From Tribonema minus (taxonomy: Eukaryota > Sar > Xanthophyceae > Tribonematales > Tribonemataceae): a stretch of 64,000 nt of DNA. The notes under the pieces were generated by a model. That model saw only the letters and a list, made by a program, of their open reading frames with translations, was not told where the DNA came from and searched no databases. The stretch covers positions 124,001 to 188,000 of the forward strand of contig JAFCMP010000106.1 in NCBI GenBank assembly GCA_017506865.1. The letters are read 5' to 3'. A program made the translations under genes and the position numbers. The number at the start of each line of letters is the position of its first letter. Positions within the stretch are counted from its first letter, which is position 1. Shown here piece by piece: positions 23,228-36,031 of this stretch.

Positions 23228-23784
23228 ACGCAAAGTCCTAACATATATATTATCTATATTGCATACAACAGTGCATATCAATATGCTAAAATCTGAAAAG
23301 GCGGCGTCCGATTGAAGCACAACAGCGTCAATTAATTTTCAAGAGTCTAGAAGACCCGATTACATCCTCCTAGTCTAGTGCAAGAAACCTTACAATTAGC
23401 AAGATCGCCACTTAAGTTGTTCAACTTTGATGCCAAATGAAACAATTAGCATGCATGTATGCACTCACAGATCCAGTGCATGCGCCATGAGCTCCAGATT
23501 TCAACATGATGCCAGGCTTGTTTTTGTAGTACATAGTGCACGAGCAGTGGTGCCGCACATGTCACGGCATAGCAGATGCCAATACAAAAACAAAGTTCTC
23601 GGAACTTGCATGACCATAGCACACACCTCACAACATTAGGTGCAGAGGCCTAGCATAGCTGATGATGATCGTAGCCATACATTCGCTACACATACCATGC
23701 ATCAAGGACACGATGTTGAACAGCAAGCCAGGCTTGTGCTGGGAGGTCATGACTGCAGTTGATTGATAGACAAATGAGAACAAC

Positions 23785-23902
23785 TCACCGGTATCCAAGC
23801 TCCTAGGGCACAGTGCAGACTAGGCTGCTGCGTTGACGCAAACGTTTCGATTGCACAGGTAGCCCGGGCTCCCTTGCGCCTTTGTAGATACAATTGTCCA
23901 TA
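23785..23902 (+). mobile_element. LINE-A 3' tail, 5'-truncated
   Basis: It matches the 3' end of the copy at 43370-43480 (ggtatccaagctcctagggc ... tgctgcgttgacgcaa ... cctttgtagatacaa) with several substitutions. It is an older insertion of about 115 bp. Confidence 0.75.
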
Positions 23903-24224
23903 GAGACACACAATACACAGACACAAAGTAGGGCAAGATGTGGTGCTGAGAAGCATAACACCTCGATGGTCTCTCATTTTTTTTCACGATACGAGCAGTC
24001 TCGAGGATCGCTACCTAAGGCTTGCGCGGAACTTTACGAACCAGCCTGAGGCACATTGGAATTCTGCTCAATGATATCCTTCCTCAGCTAGGGAAAAATT
24101 GAAGCAGTCACAAGAACTCAGAACTTGAATGAAGGCCCCAAGTACCTCTGCATTCCGAGGGTTGACACCTATGCAGCAGCTTACATGGACTGCATTCCGC
24201 TCTTCCAGTAAGAGCTTCGATGCC

Positions 24225-24345
24225 AGAGCGACTGCAACAAAGCCCAGCATCTGCGCTCCGTGTGTGTAGTACTACGCTGTGATGCACTCTGCCAGCTCCA
24301 GCGCCAACTGCAGAGTACAGTACTCAGCTCAAAGCCATAGGTACC
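24225..24345 (-). mobile_element. decayed LINE-A 3' coding fragment
   Basis: The words gcaacaaagcccagcatctg, cgctccgtgtgtgtag and gctccagcgccaactgcaga follow the reverse complement of the LINE-A endonuclease C-terminus at 43290-43370. Confidence 0.55.
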
Positions 24346-24889
24346 GGTGCGCAGCTGTGCTATGATCTGCGCGCTGAGCTAGTAGCCCAGCCTGCTGGCG
24401 GCCGCGGCTGGTGCCGCGCGGGTCAGGAGCAGCCATTGCTGACGGCTTGCGCGCGGCACCAGCCGAATCCTGTACCAGGCAATCGTTCTTGTGCTGTCTG
24501 CAGAGGATGTTTCAAACGCCCACCTGTGCTACTAGTGAGCCTCTGCGTGGACGGCCGCAATTCGGGCCACTGTTTTACAAGCCAGACTTTGCCGCCAGCT
24601 CAAGAAAAAGGCGCTTGGGCCTCATTTTTTTTCCAGCACGATTACAACTTTCGACTGCCCCAAAAGACGGCCAGTGTGTTGCTGGCTTTGGCAGCCGTGT
24701 AGTGTTGCACAGGCCTTGGCAGTGGGCCACCAGTCAAACCCAGTCGCAGAGGTGACCATTGCAGCCCATTACTTTTGATTGGGGGCGCCTCATTGTTCAT
24801 CAGCATGACCTGCGCATCAGGCAATACTTGTACTTGATGATTTTTTGGACCACCGCATTCTTGTTGCCAATTTTGTGTTTGCATTGCAG

Positions 24890-25478
24890 CGGTGCAATAT
24901 CGAAGAAGCCTACACTGTGGGCTCACGTGCCCCGCTGTTGGGACCTGGCCAACGCTATCTGCAAAATGATTGCAACGCCTTCCAAGCGCTTCCCCTACCA
25001 GACGATCTCACATCACCGTGGGAGAGCCTGACAAACCTGCCTGCAGAAGGAGTTTGCACAGAGTGGGCGAGACCGAGTCATCATCCCGATATCCCAGACT
25101 GGCTGTTGAAAACGGAGCACATTCTTGTTAGTCACTACTACACAGCAGTCCCTTTTAATCCCCCAAAAGCCAAGTTTGCTGACGATCAGGATACCACGCC
25201 TGAAGATGAGCGCTTTACGCCTGACGATGTCATTAACTGTTGTGCCATGGCTGCGGACCACATTCGGTCCGCAAGCATTATATCCATGGTAGACCTCTTC
25301 AGCGCAACGAATGGTTTCAATCCTCGGGTATCTGTTGAGCTACCCGATGAGAACATCTGGGTGACGGTGCGTTTATACAAGGAGCCAGGAACAATTCCAT
25401 CAGTGGAGACGTGCTATCCTGCCCAGCAGTGCAACAACGTTTTTACCCCCCCTGACCTACTGGGCCGATGCAGAAAAG
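24890..25478 (+). CDS. 196-codon Cys-containing exon, family not recognised (phase 0-1)
   Basis: The acceptor is TTTGCATTGCAG and the donor is AAAAG|GTGAGA. The frame is fully open and free of low-complexity sequence. It runs from RCNIEEAYTVGSRAPLL through PDWLLKTEHILVSHYYTAV and DVINCCAMAADHIRSASI to TCYPAQQCNNVFTPPDL. About eight Cys, with no obvious hydrophobic segment, suggest a disulphide-bonded extracellular domain. It is the largest exon of the modular gene and joins the Pro-Thr exon 22485-22538 on one side and another Pro-Thr exon (26452) on the other, both with matching phase. I do not recognise a family; a search with this exon would be the most informative single query for the gene. 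Confidence 0.65.
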
Positions 25479-26451
25479 GTGAGACCAAGTCTTACAGAAT
25501 GATTGTAATACAGCATAATGTTTGGTCAAACCGGGAAGGTATACCTCTGTGAGAATGTGTGCTGGTGCAAATGAAACAACAGTATTCATGACCCAAAACG
25601 TGGTATAGAGCGGGTCAAAGGCAGCGTCCACAACGTGAACTCTGGTCATCAACTCAGCGGACTACGTCACGATGCTGTACAACAGAGTGGATTCAAGTCA
25701 GACACTGCCTGTGCGCATTCGTGCTTCCGTTGTCCTTGCAAGTGTTCGATTGGCCAACGCTGTGACACTACGAAACACTTCAAGGCAGTAAAACAATCGC
25801 TGCGCAAGTCCACCAGATGAGTTTGATGCCTCTGGTACATGCGAGTGCAGCACCCTTATTCATGAAAGCCTTGATTGATCATTGTTAACAATGATTATTA
25901 TGGCAGCCTTCATGAGCATCAATCACACCATATGCTTGGGTGGCCCGCATTTATACCAGGTACTCAAGCAATCATTATGGCGTGACAGTCACTGAACGGG
26001 GTTCTTGATGAGTGTTTCACACGTTTTGTTGCTATCATGCGCCAATTGCCCTAATTAAAGCTATTTATGGTCAATGATAGAACACACACACCTTTGCATG
26101 CACTTCAGGATGGTGCACCTGAATATGAAGTTTTGCATTCAATCAACATATGGTAAGCAAGCATGATGACTTCCAGTCACTTTGTGGGGTGCTGCTGCCC
26201 CAATTGTTATAGCATGAACACAGAACATGCAACTTGATTCATTTGCAGCACTTCAGTATGATTTACAGTCATTGCCTCCGATGGAGTCCATGTGCGCAAC
26301 TGAACAGCATGAGTTGCGCCAGACTGAGTGCCAACCTTCCCCATACACAAGTAATCTAAGACTTGCGTTCTTGTTGTAAATGAGGCTCGAGCGTTCAAAA
26401 CTGACATGTCACGAGCTGACTTCGCGCTTGTCTGTTCTGTGCTGAATCCAG

Positions 26452-26541
26452 TGCCAACCGCAGCACCAACTGGCACTCCAACTGCACTGCCAACTCCGCT
26501 GCCCACAGCAGAACCCTCGGTGCAGCCAACAACAACCTCGG
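26452..26541 (+). CDS. Pro-Thr linker exon (phase 1-1)
   Basis: The acceptor is AATCCAG and the donor is TCGG|GTAAGC. It encodes VPTAAPTGTPTALPTPLPTA and a short continuation. The first of the phase 1-1 series. Confidence 0.65.
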
Positions 26542-27580
26542 GTAAGCATGCATCCTTCAAGTTGCTTGTGCAATGATGCTGTTTGCACATTGACTACGAA
26601 CATTGGCGGACCTCTCATTGGACAACTGTATTGGTGCATAATGTGCGACTGTGTGTGTGTGTGTATGTTTGTGTTTTAGCGAATGCACTGTTGGCTCGCT
26701 ATCCTCGTGATGCCTGTACAAATACTACCTGCAAGTTCACCGTGTGTTTCAAGGTGGGCTTTAGAAGTTTTGTGGAATGCTGAGGCGTAGGAGTCCTTCA
26801 GACAACGCGGGCATCACATGCTTTAGTGATTACCAAGTACTACTTTGCAGTACAAAGAAGCTGAAGCTTCAGGTAGCTCAGGCTTGGCGATGGTCCAGGA
26901 ATGAGTCAAGTTTCTGAGTCACTGACTTACGAGTGCTTTGCTTACATGATATCAACATCAAGTTTGCTGTGAATTGCTGTGTAAGTGCAACTGCATGGGC
27001 TGCGGCAGTCATCACTCTATTGAGTTCAACTGCATGATCAATTGTCACTGTTGCAACAACAATGTACTACAAGTAGGTACATACTAGTAGGCGATGGCCC
27101 ACATGCTAAAACACGACCCCGAATGGGATTACCCATTGGAGCGACCGGTGCGGAGTATTTGGTGGCCTGTTTGCCTGCATCAGCTATGCTCTTTCAGAGG
27201 GCATATGGTACTGTAATTATTTTCGCTTAAGGGGCAGGCTACCCCGCTGGATAACAAAAATGTTTTGCAACTCGTGTACACTCGCTGTTTCAAGCGTGCA
27301 ACACATGTGCTCTGTACGCTTTCAAACGGCACTGACTGACTGCCACGCCATTGATGTCTACAGATGAGCTTGCAAGGGGACTTTCGAATTGCTTGCCTCA
27401 AAACACCCACTACTGCCCCTACAAGTTGTTGGCGCCGTCAGATGCGCCATCGATCGCTGAGACAATATTGCATTTGCAGCGCAGTAAAACCTTGAAAGCG
27501 CAGCCCTAGCCCCAGCGACTGCAAGTGCCTGAGGCTTTATACAATTGCGCTCACTAGCCAAGATGTGTCAGGCTGTCCAG

Positions 27581-27891
27581 GTCTGATTTGAATGCAGATG
27601 CACCCACACACACCACAAGTTACTTTTAGTAGTATCCGCTCAATTGGTCATCATGACATTGTGATAGAGACGGTCGGCAAATTGTTGAACAAATTGTCAC
27701 TACTGAACTTGTGGATTTGTATTTAATAAGGCCAAGGTCTGATTTGAATGCAGATGCACCCACACACACCACAAGTTACTTATAGTAGTGTCCGCTCAAT
27801 TGGTCACCATGACATTGTGATAGAGACGGTCGGTAAATTGTTGAACAAATTGTCACTACTGAACTTGTGGATTTGTATTTATAAAGGCCAA
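27581..27891. repeat. 156 bp tandem duplication
   Basis: gtctgatttgaatgcagatg... is repeated at 27581 and 27737. Each copy ends in the LINE-A tail terminus (ggatttgtatttaataaggc / tttataaaggcc), so the unit was duplicated together with the edge of the neighbouring LINE-A tail. Confidence 0.85.
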
Positions 27892-28012
27892 AGGAGGCCG
27901 GGTTGCCTAATAGTATGCAACCAAAAAGTCTGCTTCAACGCAGCAGCCTAGTCTGCACTGCGCCCTAGCAGCTTGGATACCGAGGCTGCAACACAGCCCA
28001 GCATTCTCGCTA
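27868..28012 (-). mobile_element. LINE-A 3' tail, minus orientation
   Basis: tttataaaggccaaaggagg, ccgggttgcctaatagtatg, acgcagcagcctagtctgca and cacagcccagcattctcgc read as the reverse complement of the element's 3' end. Confidence 0.75.
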
Positions 28013-28125
28013 CTGCAACGCTGTTTCGATTTCGATGATGCTACCTTCCTTCTACCACCAGCCTGAGGCTAAATTCGCCATTTTTGTGGTTGTGATATCC
28101 CCTCTGCCTGTGACAGTTTGTGCAG

Positions 28126-28263
28126 CTGGTACCGGCGGTGATGACTGCGGCCCCTGCACAGACAACACCTTCTCAGCGGGGGGCTCTGATGACGACCCTC
28201 ACCCGGCCTGTGAGACATGTGACCCCTACCTGGTGAACGAGGACCATACGGAGTGCACTCAAA
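28126..28263 (+). CDS. Cys-rich ephrin-receptor/GCC2-GCC3-like module exon 1 (phase 1-1)
   Basis: The acceptor is TGTGCAG and the donor is CAAA|GTACGT. Its 138 nt encode GTGGDDCGPCTDNTFSAGG, then DPHPACETCDPYLVNEDHTE and CTQ. The spacing GxxC-xx-C-xxNxFSxGG...C-xx-C...N..HT.C recurs in the exons at 31216 and 32110. It resembles short extracellular Cys modules of the ephrin-receptor-like type. Confidence 0.7.
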
Positions 28264-29322
28264 GTACGTACCCCTGAACTAGCAGAACTTGGTGCAACTT
28301 CGATCACAAGTGCCCACATACCAGTGCGCGGCTTTTGCTTGATAGGAGGCTGCCATTAACTTGCCTGAGTCACTCGGTGTTGCGTTGAAGCTATATTTGT
28401 GTTGTCCCTGGTTACATATGGCGTAGCCTAAGGGCTGCTGGCCTCGTTTGCATGTTGTCAGACCTCAAGGTCACCTACTAGGTACTGTGAACATTACTTT
28501 TGTTTTCAATTTGGTACTTTGTTCTCCTCAACTCTCAGTTTCTTGAACGGCGCTGTCAAGTCACATGACCCAACAAATTGAATCCTCATCCCAGATATGG
28601 TCCACACCATATAATCTGAAGATTGCAGATCTGATGGCATGCAGTAAACTAGATATCGTTGTTTGCCACGAGTGGAGTAGTGCTACGTGCGGCCCTGCAC
28701 CCTGTTCCAAGCCATGTCCACTGTGCCAGTGGCACAGCGCAGTCAAATTTGCTGCTCTGCCAATCAGTTAGTGCTTGCACAATCAAGACCAGTTTGCAAA
28801 GGTAGCAAACTAGCAATACTCCCCCACAACTATAAATGGATTGCCTTGCTGGCAGCACAACATGCAGAAGTTGCGCGCACTGCCAGGCAGTTCGATTGGT
28901 GCCTTCTGCTGCACTGCCTTGCATCTGCACTGGCAGTGGCATCTTGTACTGCCTGATTATGTGTCAATCCATGCGTGTGCACATGCACGAATATATGCCA
29001 TACACTCTTACAGGAATGGCTTCGTATTTTTCAAGAAATGCACAAATCACCCTTCTGCTTATTAATAAGGGCTTTGCTTCTTTGATCTATCGACAAGAAC
29101 CATCCAATTGTGAAGGCTGGGTGGTGAGACTCCGGGCCTGTGGTTGTTTGCTGTGCGGAGTTACATATGCGTGCCATTGGTGTCCACCTCTTGAAAAGTA
29201 TACTCAAGACAGCTGTGTGGACTGCTCTCGAGGTGTCCTTCTGTCAGTGAGTCGAAACAGGCGCACAGTGGGCACTCCATGCATCATATGATAGACTTGA
29301 CGCATGTCTGAACTTGATGCAG

Positions 29323-29418
29323 GTTGCAAGAGGCAGCGGTGTAGCCCGGCTCTGGCTTGGTCCTCGTCCACCAAACATCTGGGACGCCGCGAGCTGCAGA
29401 CTTGCAGTTGTGAAACAG
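29323..29418 (+). CDS. small Cys-containing exon (phase 1-1)
   Basis: The acceptor is TTGATGCAG and the donor is ACAG|GTATGC. Its 96 nt encode CKRQRCSP... and LQTCSCET. It is supported only by splice signals and matching phase. Confidence 0.45.
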
Positions 29419-31215
29419 GTATGCACACAAGAGGTACAGTGGCCGTATAGTATTGAGTAGATGCTTCAGAGATTGTAGTTGCTGCATGACAAAGTTTATC
29501 ATGATGCACTGCTTCATGAGCACATGATCATCAATCCGGTCGTCAGGTTGTGCGACAGTTGAAACTTTGGAGAATTGAAACATCCAGTGGTGATCATAAT
29601 GAAATAGAAGCATGCTGTGATTCACAAGAGGTTACAAGGCTGCCAGTCGCTGCATGACGTGATAAAAGCAACATCCCTCTTGAACCGCTAGCTGCATGAA
29701 CACATAATCAGAGTGAGCACATCATGATGATAAATCTCTAACTATATTGCATTGTTGTTGTTCGCTTGATGGTATTCATCACATCACACAAAAAAATGAG
29801 AGTGCTGGACCCAATTTCTGTGTATACCTTTCTTGCAGCCTGTGTTCAGGGTCAGCTGCGCGGTGACAACGTTCAATGGCCGTATGAGATGCGCGGTCGT
29901 GTCAGCAGCGTATTACCACCACTGCAAGTCTGAAACATGATTGTACTGGCAGTCCTGCCCATGCCCCCAGGCCCTTTCACTACTGTGCGCACTATGCCCT
30001 TCCGCTACTGTGCGCACTATCACCGCAGGCAAGTGCTTGCTTGCACAAGGATACATGCCAAGTGCGCTGCTTGACTACTACTGTCGGCAGCACACGTGCA
30101 CAGCCCTTGGCTACTTGTTCACACCTCCATCATCGCTGACTGAGTTCAAGCGCCAGTCAAAGAGGGTTACGAGCTAGGGCTAGGGTTGGATTTTGCAGAC
30201 ACTTTCCGCCTGGGCTGCAAGCTCCACGTGCCACCTTGGGCCACGTTGGTATGACTGCTGCATGTCAGCCAAAGACTGCGCCGCGTGTGACTGCACACCA
30301 ACCCCATCACCCCCTCCTCATGCCCCCTGCTGGCTCCTGATTTTTGGCTTCAATTTGTGCCAAAGTTGCCGAAACCTTTGAGTTTGGTAATTTTTGGAAA
30401 TTGAATCAAGTTGACTTGCAACACAGCTGCCTGATGAGGTGCTATGATGCTGCGCAACAGGGACCTCTCGGGTATAAAACATGCAAACCTCAATGCTGTT
30501 ACAATAGCAATTGCTTCTGAGTTGCATCAGCGCACACAAGTGCGACTGTTTGCCAAGGTGTCTAAGAGCCTCAGGGACAACTTGAAGGAGCTGTTGTACG
30601 CTACTAGTACAGACTCATCTCTGTATGATAGCCATTACTGGTACGATACAGGAGCAACGATACACATCTGAGTACATGAATGATGACGAATAACCAACAG
30701 AAAACTGACAAATGGGCAAGCAACAATTCCGAACAACTAGCTATAGCAATAGATGTCGCATTTTGCTCAAATAGCGCTGCGATCATTATGGCATGTTTCC
30801 TTATTGATTTCGATTGCGATAACCGCATACCGTGCAAGTTGGCTACACCTCTTTATCATTAAACACTCTTGCACTTTGACTCGGAGTTGCTGAGAATTCG
30901 GCTTGCATGGCCAATATGTTGCACACTGTGGCAACACCAGAACACCATCATTGTGATGCTGCTTCTTGCAGCGTTCATCACAGTGCGAATGTGCCTCGCG
31001 CAGACTGTCTACTGACTGACAGTCAAGCCAAGTAACTGACACTTGTAGCCACTGCTTCATGATCAATGACATGCAAAACATGCCATGACGTCAGTGAGAG
31101 CATCAGCATCCAGCTGGTCAGTTGACATGCTTTGGAATCAAGCATGCTCACGTGCAATCTGTGCAAGCACACATGTTCAGCTGAATGCTTGCACTGCTTG
31201 CTCTTCAATTCCCAG

Positions 31216-31362
31216 GCTGCTACCCCGGTTATGGTGGCGAAACGTGTGAACAGTGCACCGGCAACAACTTTTCAACTGGGGGGACTGCAAACGACCCTTA
31301 TCCAGACTCTCAGCCATGCAAAAGCTTCGCTGCAAATGATGCGCACACGTTGTGCTCAGAAG
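31216..31362 (+). CDS. Cys-rich module exon 2 (phase 1-1)
   Basis: The acceptor is TTCCCAG and the donor is GAAG|GTGATG. It encodes CYPGYGGETCEQCTGNNFST, then DSQPCKSFAANDAHTLCSE. It is clearly related to the exons at 28126 and 32110. Confidence 0.7.
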
Positions 31363-32109
31363 GTGATGCAGCAGCTTGAGGCAGGAGTTTGTGCATGCGG
31401 CATTCTCTTCTTTGCATGCAAGCTGCATAGTAACACATGCTTCCCGGTGAATATTTACCATTCCACTTAATGTTGGTAGCGTAGTAGGCTGCGACAGCCT
31501 ATGCCAAGCAACCGAGGTTGCCAGGGCACTGTCACGGTGTGCTTCTACTAGTAGTACTGTAGCATCATAACACCAGGTGAGTGACTTGGTGTCACTGTGT
31601 GCAGGGCCTAGGCAGCTGCTTATTGTTTAAAGATGAAGCTCCACGTAATACTGCTTTCAACACTCAATGAGCGGGCTCAGGTGCACCTGATGCCACCCTA
31701 TACCTGACTTTTATACTCGTCACACTGGCAGTGACTGTTGTCAATGCCCTCCGGCTGGAAAAGGGCCTCGAGCATGCGATGCTGCTCACAAAGTTGAACT
31801 GCCGTGTCAATTGTTGCCTGGAAGCCTTAGGGCAAATTGACAACAACACCGGCTGTGTAGAGCGTGACCACGAAGCCGCGCAGTGCCCTGACTTTGGAAG
31901 CCACGCCTATTGGTCATCAATTTGAATGCACCTATTTTGCACGTAGTAGCTTCAGCAGTGGCGGCCATGTTCAGCACAGGTCGGACGCCAGCTGCGCCAT
32001 ATACCTCCTCCACATGTACCCCCTCAGAGTCTCCTCTACTACAGTGGCACGCTGTCCATTCCTATCAGGGTTGACTGACTGTCAAGCTGCCGCTGTCTGT
32101 GACTGGCAG

Positions 32110-32244
32110 CCTGCCAGCCTGGCTTTGGTGGCACGGACTGTGCATCTTGCGGTGGGAATGATTACTCGGTGGGAGGACTGCACGCAGAATGCCAGCCGTG
32201 TGGAGGCGGCCAGGTCAACGACGCACACACAGATTGCTCCCTGG
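32110..32244 (+). CDS. Cys-rich module exon 3 (phase 1-1)
   Basis: The acceptor is GACTGGCAG and the donor is CTGG|GTGAGT. It encodes CQPGFGGTDCASCGGNDYSV, then HAECQPCGGGQVNDAHTDCS. It has the same Cys spacing as the two exons before it. Confidence 0.72.
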
Positions 32245-32892
32245 GTGAGTTTGAGTGTTACAGTACCTGATAGATTGCTCTCCGCCTGTAAATTTGCAGT
32301 AAGATCCGCCATTAGCAACTGAATGACGTTGTGCAGGCTTGTGGGAATAATCATACTTTGAATCTCCCAAGCGAAGATAATGGTCGCGACGCTGGCCGTG
32401 AGGGTTGATGATAACCTTACCGTAACCGGTGACCTTGCAGTGTAATGCTAATAGCAGCAGCATCTAAGGCAAGCTTCGTCATTTCAGAGTTTGAAAGGTT
32501 CATCCTCGTCTGCAGACCGAACTGAAGCAAACTAGTTGTTAGTGCTTAGTCAATAAATTGCGCGTTTACAACGCGATCTTTGAGTTATAGTGCTGTGGTG
32601 CAATCTAATATCCAGGTTTGCGTCAAAATTTTTCTCTCTTGAGGGGCCTGAGGGCTGCTTTGACGCCCAATACACTCTTATGCAAGCATTGCCAAGTCCC
32701 CTCCTTGCTGAGCGTCTGAGTCTGTACTGTCAGAGTGCGGTGTAATACATGCTAAGAATTTGAATGTGTACAGCTGTAACATAGAGAGCTGCTCGGTGTC
32801 ACACGATATACTGCAGTATCCCGCTGGCGCTGGCAGTCTACCTGAAAGCATTGACGTTTTCTGTTGCTCGCCGTTCCTGAACTTCATAGATT

Positions 32893-33058
32893 ATACTTGG
32901 GGACTTGTAATGAGTAAGATCTATACGGAGGCTGGGTGCCCTATGCAATTGCGAAGCTTGCTCTTATTAGTATGTAGCAGCCTAGTCTGCACTGCGCTTT
33001 AAGAGCTTGAACACCGGCGATGGAACACAGCTGGCTCAGCATTTGCGCTCCCCTTGAA
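32893..33058 (-). mobile_element. LINE-A 3' tail, old
   Basis: The words ggggacttgtaatgag, agcagcctagtctgcactgc and cagcatttgcgctcc mark a diverged minus-strand tail. Confidence 0.6.
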
Positions 33059-34000
33059 ACTGTCTACCCCATGATACGCTCCACAGCACCCGTGCCAACA
33101 TTGTTTGTACATGCACTGCCAGCCCGAGGGATGCCTACTTGACACAAGGTTCCAATGGATTTGCCAGCGGCCCTTGTCTGTTAGCTCGTGTACATTTGTG
33201 TGTGACCAAAGGCATCAGCAGCTAGTGAGGTCCCAGCATGAGCACAAGTCTGATGCACTGGATTGTGTGATTTTTCCTTACTGGGACTAGCATCGGGACG
33301 GTCAGATGTCAATGAAGCAGATGTGCATTCACGCTCATAATAAAGTGCCCAAATCATTGATCATGTGCATGTTTACTGTACTTACCCTGACAGTGTGCCA
33401 CACACAATCACTGAAACAGCACAATGTCATTTACAAGTCAAGGAAGGAGCGAAGTACAGGTTGAAAGCTGAACTCTGCTACAGTTTGGTTCATGGAAGTT
33501 ATTATTGGTGGGTTTCCATCATGTTCAGCCTTAACTTAAATAGAGTAGTGGCGAATGCGCTCATTGGAGGAACATACAATATGAAACTTAGGAAAGGAAG
33601 CTTGAAGTTGCCGGTGTCCGCCTCTGGCTAAGTGCCACAGTATAATTCACCACTTGTTCCCCCAATCTTGCAACTAGTAAGCAGCGTCGCAGCTTTGCTC
33701 ATGGCTGCCACCCAAGCGTCGAAAGCATTTTCACAGCTGAACTTCTGAATCAGATCTTGGACCAGCCTAAGGCACGCTTAGTTGCGCCTATGCAGAAAGG
33801 CAGCAAGGGTTCACTAGCCAACGGCGCTAACATTCGGACATGTATGATATGAGGTTGTGCACCTGTGGCCCTGTCAGGTGCTTCAGGGCATTGGTGTCAT
33901 CATGTTGTTCTAGTCTCAAGACCTGATTCACGAACAGTCAGGTACTGGCCGGTAAATTGGCGTGGGTCTGGGTGGCTGTATGTACTAGTGCGTAAGGACT

Positions 34001-34150
34001 TGTATTCATAAAGCCCCCAAGGGAGGCCGGATGTGCTATGCACTCCTAGGGTTTGCTCCCGACAGTGTGCAGCAGCCTAGTCTGCGCTGCGTTCTAGTAG
34101 AAGAGCTTGAACACCGGCGCTGCACCACAGCGCAGCATTTGTGCTCCATA
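34001..34150 (-). mobile_element. LINE-A 3' tail in duplication copy A
   Basis: aggacttgtattcataaagc, ggaggccggatgtgctatgc and cagcgcagcatttgtgctcc; its twin is at 36411-36560. Confidence 0.75.
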
Positions 34151-34376
34151 CGCGTACGTCATGACCTAGGCTCATGACAACTAAAAGCTTGCACACAGAA
34201 GTATGTTGACTACTGTGGATACGGTGGTACTGTTTGACTCATGGCAGATTACTTCACCAGCGGAAAACATGGTTATTGGTGGAAGGCACTTGCGGCTGAC
34301 CATCCCTTGTCACCTAGAGCTCTACATTTTTTTGATTCGTTTTCATTATCTTATGCTACTTTTACGCCCCCCACAG

Positions 34377-34487
34377 AACCTACTGCCACGCCAACTACGG
34401 CCGAGCCAACAGGAGACCCCACAAGCACGCCAACATGCAACTGCAATGTCGGATTCTCCTGTGACAGTACAGGACAATGTGTGAATG
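34377..34487 (+). CDS. Pro-Thr plus small Cys module exon, copy A (phase 1-1)
   Basis: The acceptor is CCCCACAG and the donor is AATG|GTAAGT. It encodes EPTATPTTAEPTGDPTSTPT followed by CNCNVGFSCDSTGQCVN. The Cys core CxCxxGxxCDxxGxC is repeated at 35912, 36608 and 38457. Confidence 0.7.
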
Positions 34488-35492
34488 GTAAGTGGAGACT
34501 AGTGAGCCGCTGTCTTTCTCTGTACAGTGCTGCATATTGGCAGCATCAGGACAGAAACCTTCTGCACTCTGGGCTGATGTTGCAAGATGATCTAGAGGGT
34601 GTCGCTGTGTGCCGCAGCTGTTGAATGTGTATACCTCACACTGACAGGTGGAAACCTTCATGCTACAGACTGCTGTTGACGTATTGAATTCGCCAAGTGC
34701 CATGGGCACGTCTGTGTATACAATTACCCATTTCAAAACGATTATATATAGGCATCAATGCCATGACAAGAAGCTGTGTGTCAGGGGCGTTGAATGCGCC
34801 TGCCTCTCAGGTGGACGAATTTCATGTTACCTACTGCTGTCGATGCACTTGCCGAGTGCACGTTCACACATCTACCTATGATGATATTCAGTTGAGGATC
34901 AACGCTAGCAGGGGATATCAGTTTCTCAAGTGTAGCTCTATTGACAGTGTCACTGCAGGTCATGAGTGGTAATGCTGAAAATGCGGTCGACAGTGCTCGT
35001 GGCCCTGGCCCTGTCAGTGACCTCAATTGTTGCTTTGAAAGGCCAGAGTGTGGATTGATGTCGTTACTTAATTGACTTTGTCCAGACTCGCCAGTGTAGC
35101 TGCAAGTTCAGACTTCTCCTCCGAGCCAACTAACTGCTAACTGCGCAATGGCACTGCTAGTCGAAGCAAGAAACTTTGAGATGCTGGAAACCCTGCAGAT
35201 GGGCTGCCGTTTAAGCAGTTACAGGCCGAGGTTATTGCTTTTTCAACTTCGTTTTCTGCTCCAATAATGTGGTTCTCTCAGCTGCCAGTGACCAGCCATG
35301 CATTATACACAACTACCACCTCGGTGCTGTCATACCTGTTACTTTTTGCAAACAGCGCGTTGTGCATGGCTACTCAAAAGCACGACCGGCGGTTAGACAC
35401 CTGGTTGCCCTGTAAGGTGCTATAGGCATCACTTTACTTTCATCATGTTCTCTTAACACCCAACCTTCAATGCTTCCGTGTACATGCAACAG

Positions 35493-35630
35493 CGTCCGGT
35501 ACGGTGCCGTATGGCACTCCCTGCGACGCCGACAACAACAGCGTCTACAATTACTTCAAGCCTTGCAACCAGTGCCAACAGCAATACTCTGGGTGGCCAG
35601 GCGGTTTCAATGGGTGCGGCACACCGACAG
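35493..35630 (+). CDS. Cys module with PYGTPCDADNN motif, copy A (phase 1-1)
   Basis: The acceptor is CATGCAACAG. Its 138 nt encode SGTVPYGTPCDADNNSVYNY, then FKPCNQCQQQYSGWPGGFNG. The donor here reads ACAG|GCTAGT (a GC donor), while the duplicate at 37766-37903 has ACAA|GTTAGT. I do not know the family. Confidence 0.6.
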
Positions 35631-35911
35631 GCTAGTAGAAACACTCATGCCATGCTCCAGCGCTGCTTTGCAATGCCAAATGCATTGTAGCCGCGTCATA
35701 TGATACTCTACGATCTTTTGATTCGCTTCCGTGTATTTATATGTATACATAAATATGGTAGCCCTTTCTGTGTGTCACAATGCCTTTGCCAGCAGTGCGC
35801 AAGCAATCTATGCCCGCCTGGTGCGATCATGGTGCGCTCATTTTCCCAATGGGCTGATGACTTCACTTGGAAATGGTGCATATGGTACGTGATGCTTGCT
35901 CTCCCACTCAG

Positions 35912-36031
35912 GTTGCACATCTGGGGATGACTGCAAGACTGTCCAGTACATGAACGCATGCGATGGCGGCTGCTGCAAGTGCAACTGTCAAGCTGGAGTT
36001 GCCTGTGATGCCAGTGGGCAGTGCATTAATG
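35912..36031 (+). CDS. Cys-rich module exon (phase 1-1)
   Basis: The acceptor is CCACTCAG and the donor is AATG|GTAAGA. It encodes CTSGDDCKTVQYMNACDGGC, then CKCNCQAGVACDASGQCIN. It is the intact paralog of the interrupted exon at 38457-38824. Confidence 0.7.

Larger units (their letters stand above)
22539..24889 (+). other. intron with tandem duplication and LINE-A debris
   Basis: It holds a ~208 bp tandem duplication (22813-23227), a LINE-A 3' tail on the plus strand (~23785-23900) and a decayed minus-strand LINE-A coding fragment (~24225-24345). No exon is recognised. Confidence 0.55.
32245..34376 (+). other. intron with two LINE-A tails
   Basis: LINE-A tails in minus orientation lie at about 32893-33058 and 34001-34150. 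I see no exon between them. A ~2.3 kb segmental duplication starts near 33842. Confidence 0.5.
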